From Pseudovirgaria hyperparasitica (lineage: Eukaryota; Ascomycota; Dothideomycetes; Acrospermales; Acrospermaceae), in assembly GCF_010093815.1 (NCBI RefSeq), contig NW_022985570.1, positions 119,818-183,817 on the forward strand: a DNA stretch of 64,000 bases. Direction: 5' to 3'. Under the pieces are notes generated by a model, which saw only the letters and a list, made by a program, of their open reading frames with translations, ran no database searches and had not been told where the DNA came from. The position numbers were made by a program, and so were the translations under genes. Shown here piece by piece: positions 58,201 to 64,000 of the stretch. The stretch's first letter is position 1, and each line of letters opens with the position of its first letter.

Positions 58201-61200
58201 ATCTATAACTAACTAATATAATATAATCTATATAGGGCGTAGGACATGCTCTAGCTCGTAGACACGGAACCTATCCATTATACGAGTCTTATTACTAGAC
58301 CTTTAACCCGCTATACGTAATAGTATAAGGCTACTAATAGTATTAACATTACCTCTACCTAAGTTATTAAGTAGTTTAACTAACGCATCTAGGAATCGCG
58401 CCGCTATACTACTAGTTATATTAATACTCTCTATATTATATACCTCTAGAAACATACGGACTTTACTAACCCGCTTCCCATTAAGGTGGTTACTACCCTT
58501 ATTAAACTCCTATACTATTATATAATCCTCCCTAGCCTTACTACTCTTTTACTAGTTACGGGCATACCTTACCCGAATTAGATTAAAGGCCTCTATAGAT
58601 ATATCTCTATCTAGTTATATCGGTACGTATATAGTCTTATATATATAGATAGGAAGGACCCGTGCCTACGAAGGGTCCTTTTTAATACGTTCGATATTCG
58701 TACCTTTTAATATATTATCCCCGATAAGCCGATTACGATAGTTACGTATAAAGGGTATAACCGTATTAAGTAATATAAAACTACTACTATACACGTTATA
58801 GAGGTCGCCGACGGTAGTCTAGTAGGACGTAGATAGTCCATGGCTCTATAAGACGTAGAGTGTATATTCACTCCGGCGTGGCTCCTTTAGAATACACCGC
58901 TAGCCGACTAGCTTACGTGTATTATCGAGCTACTCTAGGCTAGGGGCTACTAATATACTAGTACTAGCCGCCACCTCTATACTACTAGAGATTTTAGTAT
59001 TTATCGTACGTATATCTACTACTAGTATCTACTATAGAAACGTCTCCCTCTTATTTAAACCTTAATATAATTCCTTTACTACGATATAAGATCGCTCTAG
59101 TAGCTCTACTAATATTAGATATAACGAACTATGGTATTTAATAGCATTAACTAGGTACGATAATGCATGGAACTTCGGAAAGTTAAAATGATTATCCTCC
59201 GATTTATCTCTATAATATAGTATAAACTAGTATTTCAGGTCGTCTAAGCGTAATATAGCCTCTTCTAAGTATACTAGTGTCTACGTATTATGCGTATAGT
59301 ACGCCGCTAACATATATATATTAATAACCGCCCGTACTACGCTTAGGAAGTATTAATTATAACATAGGAGCGGTTTAAAGGCGACTATAAACACTACTAG
59401 TATACGCTTAAATATCGCCCCCGTCTATTATATTACTAAAGTTATACACGTGAGTGGGTTATAACGACCGAATGCCCTAATAGACGCGAATCGCTTATCG
59501 ATCACCTTCTTTACTCGTTCTATAGGGGGTATACCGGTAAATATACCCTTTAACTTATATCCTATACACTCTTAATTAATAACATACGAGACTATCCAAT
59601 TAAACGTATGTTCTAATATACCCTTATATAGTTAATATAGAATATCCGGAGCGACCGCGCGGTATATATTAACTCTAGTAAGTAACTAGGCAAAATTATC
59701 TAATGGCTCTATCCATCTACTAGAATACCGACTCTTAACCGATTAGCGAATATAATAGCCCTATGCTACTAGCGCGAAAGACGTTAACGAAAACGATAAG
59801 ATACTAGGTATACTCGTCCTATTATCTATCTTACTACTAGTATACTCGCTACTGTAGCTATTAGTTATTAACTCGCGACGTACACGGTAAACCTATTTCT
59901 ATAATAACGAGTGTATACGGAACTCCTATATACTAGTAATAGCTTCTCGTAGATACTATCGTCTGTTACTAGGGACTATATATATTAGACATGTATACTA
60001 ATGGGATACACCCGTGATAAGCACCTACTCCGGAAAATCTATAATATATAAAGCTAAACGCGGATAGTACTTACGCAAGCCGCCATCGGCATATAATACT
60101 AATACTCTAGTACTCTATATAGCCTATAACACTATATAATAATTAGTATAGTTAACGACTCTATCATGGGCGGATATACGGGCTAGAACTTTACTTATAA
60201 CCTAATAGAATATAAAGCGATTCGCTACCGTTTCTAGCTTAACTACTAGTAATAGAGTAAGTAGTAGAAATAATAGTAGACTCCTAGATAAGCGGACGTT
60301 TAGTGGCAGATTATAAATAGATAGGTAGACTAGCTATACTACTCTATTACTACTATGGTTAGTAAGGTTTATCTTATCCGAAGATAAAATAATAGGGATA
60401 ATAACGGTACTATCCGGAATAGTAGCGTGTATATCCTACTAACCATCTACTATATAGACTTTACTATATACCCGGTCGCCTAAACTAGTAAATTATCGTA
60501 CTAGCTTAAACACGAGCTTACTAGTAAACGGTCGGTATCTAAGGAGGAATTCCACTAACGTAAGCGGATCTCTATACTAGTATTTAACTATAGTAGTACT
60601 AAATATATTATAGCTACGCTACTAACTTTTATACGGTATCCCTTTAGGGTAGTATAATAACTACTTACGTACGATATTAGATTTTAGTATAAAAAGGTCG
60701 GGGGGTATAGCGGAAGTCTATTTAAGGATAGTAGTTAATTCATCGTATACTATATTCGAAATACCGAACCGATTCATCTATATTATAAGGCGCTCTATAA
60801 ACTTACTATTGAATTAACCGAATCGGGCCTACTAAATTAGTTACTACTATAAACCTAGACTATATACACTCACGTCGGACGGATTATCACGTCTACTCTA
60901 GTCCACTATAATATATATACCACTCTCCTCTTCGAACGTTTTTATTAAATATATAGTACTAGACGCCCTCGTCGCCATGGATATAGCATTTCTACTATAT
61001 ATATTAGACTAATATACTAAATCGGCACCATGGCTACTAGTAACGCCGTCTATAGATTCCAGGTCTAAAATAGAATTAGAGAAAATAGTAGTATCTTTAC
61101 ATAGGGTAATATTAGTAGTAGAAGTACCCAATTCTATAGGCTCGGACTCCTAATTAACGCTTGACGGCTAAACACTAATAGAGCGAACTAAAGAGTTCTA

Positions 61201-61450
61201 TCGACTAATATAACTACGAGTACTAAAGCCGCGCCGTAACCCGGTCGATGGTAGTAGCCACGGGCCTAATGGTTATAATAATAATAGCGATACGGCAAGC
61301 CGTGCTCGTCTATACGGTTCCAAGTTATAGTACCTACAGATTATATAGTATATACTACTAATCTTTCTACTATAGTATTAGTAAGAGACTACGGCCCGTA
61401 GCATCTCGAGGTATAGTTACTATAAAGGAAAAATACCATAGTATAATTAT
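58200..61450 (-). pseudogene. RIP-inactivated Plavaka-like (CACTA-related) DNA transposase
   Basis: Minus-strand frame with RIP stops matches the fungal Plavaka transposase layout. At about 60,900-61,000 there is a segment around TFEEESGIYIIVD. At about 60,340-60,420 is the hallmark IPIILSSDKINLT followed by an [WQ]-L-V-Y-L-S-I-[GY]-N-L-P-L stretch (SDKT-S...WPVYLTIGN-type). At about 60,245-60,300 is NVRLSRSLLLFLLLTLL. Further C-terminal at about 59,100-59,300 is NFPKFHALSY, and at about 58,840-58,900 the ILKEPRRSEYTLYVL block. Both ends are estimates and I did not find terminal inverted repeats. The element moves by cut-and-paste in its active form. Confidence 0.72.
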
Positions 61451-64000
61451 TAGTAGATAGTAATGATATAGTATACGGTGGATATTCTAGGCGTATACTA
61501 GAAGAAGTTAGGTGTAAGCCCGTCGAAAGCCCGATATATATCTACTAACCCCCGACTTCTACCTAGCTCTTAGCCCCTTAATTTCTATACACGCTTACTT
61601 AAAATTATTAATAATAACGCGTAAGCATCACGCGTCTATAAAAACACTATATTAGTCTACGCCTAAACCTTTATCGTGTCTACTAGCTAGTTATTATCCC
61701 GCTATCTAATATTATTACCTAGTAGGTTACCGACCCATTACTAATGAAAATATCTACTAATCTCTTATATATCTTCTCTATAGGACCTCTAATACAGAAG
61801 ACGGTTAAGGGACTATCTAGCTACCGTGGCGGTAACACTAATAGAAGATAATCTAGTAACTATAGTAAACTAAACGGGATAGGTAAACGAAGATGCGATA
61901 TAACGTAGACACGTGTTAGCATTAATAATAGGGACTTATATAATAGCTATCGACATAAAAAACGTATATATATACACCTAGCTTATCTCGACGCGTTCGT
62001 TTATCTACTAATAACCTAGTAGTCTAGGTATACCGGCAGCGAATATGGTAGTAACGCCCTATATAGCTTAGACGTCACGGTAACATCCTACCGTAATAGT
62101 AACCGGGGATACAACGGCCTTACGTCCTCTCCTCCACTATATTAGCTATCTAGCTTAATAGAAGAAGGTAGAGAAATAGTAGTAGAGAGGGAACCAACTA
62201 TCCGTGAAAAGAGGCGGTCCTATAGAGATAGTCTCTAGCCTTACGAACGAGACTAGTACCTTACGATAATAGAGATTTTAATTACTATAACGTTTTTAGG
62301 CCGGTTACTACCGGTATTTAATCGCCTTAATATATGGCTAGATAGTAGCCTAGATAGTTTTAGGATACTAGTATAATCGGCCTAGACAGCCGCCGGAGAT
62401 ATTAATCTTAGTAGCTACTATCTTAATTATAATTTATAAAACACACCTCCCGCCTATATTATTACGCTAGTAAAGGAAGATATAATAGACTTCCGTTACT
62501 AACTCCTCTCTAGAGTTAGATAGATAGTATCCGAATACTAGGACTAGGAGATAGCCGAGAAGAGAAAAGCTAGTATAAGTAACCTAATACGTAATAACGC
62601 GTATATAGGAGTAAAGGTATATTACTTACGTCGTATTAGACGTGTTACTAATTATTAGTATAATACTAGCGTAACTCGGAAAATGTTTATAGGGCTAGTA
62701 GTAATTAAGGCTCTAAAGTTAGTTCTACTATAGTCCCTAAGATTTCTTAGATTAAAGGAGCACTATAGTAGTATATTCCGACCGATCCCACCATCCACGA
62801 TTACCATTATATATATTATAATAAGGCATGCCCTTAACGAATATAGTAGCGGGCGGGCGCCGAACTCGTCCTTCGGTCGCTATAGATTCGCACGCTCTCT
62901 ACTAATACTAGGTATATATATATACCTTTATCTAATTGCGTGCTAAATTATATAGAGGAATAGCGAGCGCTAAGCCTAACATAGTCGAACTAGGCGCCCT
63001 ACCGCATCAACTACATTTAAAAATCGCTAATAGTATTAGTATTTATAGTACTAACACTAATTAACCCGGATACTATATATATAAACCCATATAAAGATAA
63101 CCTAGATAACTTCTCTAAAGTAGATGTAGATAACTTAGACGAGAGTGAGGAGTCTAAGCTATCGGGTAATATAAGTATATACTAAAGTTATAGAGGCTAT
63201 ATAGATACTAACTACTACGAAAAGAATAAGTCGGATACTCTAAACCAGTTGGATAAGTACCTCGAATTATCTCATGCGCCATTAGATATAGGTAAGAGTT
63301 CTATACCACTAGTAGTGGCTACGGATAAGATTATACCATCTCGGGTATTAAGTATAGACCCACTCTAAGTAACCGCGGAAATAGTAAATGATAGTATATA
63401 TACGTATAGTATAAATAAGTCTATTACTAACTTATTATCCCTAGTTATAGCTACCTTAACTAGTAGTCTATCTACCCCGACCGATACTTAAATTAAAATG
63501 AAGTTAGATGGTGGCGGACGTTTAAGTCGGGTCTTTAACCTATATATAAAGAGTATATACTTTTAAGAGAAGTCGGATATTAGTATATAGCTAGGGAACT
63601 ATATAGACTACCACGAGGCCGAATAGATAATATAAGAGAGAATAAAAATAGTAACTAGAAATATAGAGGGAAGTGTCTAGTGGGAGAAAAGGTTATTAAA
63701 GGTAGTTCTAGATAAGGACACCTTTTAATAGATAAAGGACACCACCTAAAGGTAGAAGAAAGGAAGGTCTACTATATTTCATTATAGCTATATAGTCAGA
63801 GAGAGCTTAGAATAGTACCATTTAATTTAAGTTCCTAGTCTAATTAATTTTTAACCTCTACTCTCTATTATATACTATCTTTCTAGTATTAAATTTAAAG
63901 ACTATAATTAAATATACTAAAGATATAATTTAGAATAATAAGATATATAGAGTTATAGAGATACTTTAGATAAAGATATTACTTTAGAAAAGAGACTTCT
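61450..64000. other. RIP-degraded sequence, plus-strand coding relics of unknown family
   Basis: Around 62,480-63,020 the plus strand gives a nearly open, basic reading frame (for example EIAEKRKASISNLIRNNAYI, 62,556-62,615). From about 63,060 to 63,860 an acidic, Ser/Asp-rich plus-strand frame is followed by KRLLKVVLDKDTF and STIFHYSYIVRESLE. They may be the 5' part of another element continuing past the window. No family recognised. Confidence 0.45.

Larger units (their letters stand above)
29101..64000. other. AT-rich, RIP-degraded repeat compartment
   Basis: From here to the window end the sequence is dominated by TpA, while CpA and TpG are rare on both strands. CpG remains common in places (for example 45,000-63,000). 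Ancient coding frames are interrupted by TAA/TAG at positions where Gln or Trp codons are expected, and Cys/His codons read as Tyr. This is the expected product of RIP acting on CpA in duplicated DNA. No intact gene longer than about 160 codons is present. Content is described in the following entries. Confidence 0.9.

Overview
The window is a contig from a filamentous ascomycete (Pezizomycotina; the gene set and style suggest Dothideomycetes, which is inference). The support is short 45-60 nt introns with GTRNGT donors and CTAAC-like branch points, a fungal gene complement (TAF9, UTP11, CMC1-type, SCOC-type, RING-SNF2), and a 35 kb AT-rich block whose decayed genes show the C-to-T / G-to-A footprint of repeat-induced point mutation (RIP).

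Layout. About 1-29,100 is ordinary gene-bearing DNA. In order it holds: a conserved unknown protein running off the left edge (minus); a small conserved protein of two exons (minus); a dynamin-like GTPase of three exons (plus); a single-pass secreted/membrane protein of four exons (minus); a 3.8 kb stretch with no clear gene; a secreted class II-type heme peroxidase (plus); a twin-CX9C CMC1-type protein (plus) converging through a 700-base N gap on TAF9 (minus); an HSD10-like short-chain dehydrogenase (plus); UTP11 (minus); a RING-finger SNF2 translocase (minus); a SCOC-type coiled-coil protein (minus); and a kelch protein (plus). Exon joins were solved by reading frames across consensus splice sites, and coding lengths come out divisible by three. 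Most of these genes are housekeeping (transcription, ribosome biogenesis, mitochondrial assembly). The peroxidase, dynamin-like and membrane-protein genes are the more accessory ones.

At about 29,100 the DNA changes abruptly to TpA-rich, CpA/TpG-poor sequence that continues to 64,000. It is a nested graveyard of mobile elements. A Ty3/gypsy element with about 340-bp LTRs lies at 30,154-36,308. Its right LTR leads into a second copy of the same internal region, and a 601-bp terminal-repeat element with a perfect 5-bp target duplication sits at that junction. A second gypsy fragment follows (about 37,576-39,290), then a Tad1-like LINE (about 39,300-44,575) bracketed by two matching hairpins.

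From 44,576 the decayed reading frames mostly run on the minus strand: a SNF2-type helicase gene, a giant UPF1/NAM7-type helicase gene with CCHC knuckles, and a Plavaka-like transposase. The two helicase genes lie head to tail, share an identical 18-bp upstream motif and both carry in-frame coding repeats. They are the best candidate here for an undescribed multicopy or mobile unit. About 54,510-58,200 and 61,450-64,000 hold RIP-degraded sequence that could not be assigned to a family. No tRNA, rRNA or CRISPR array was recognised.
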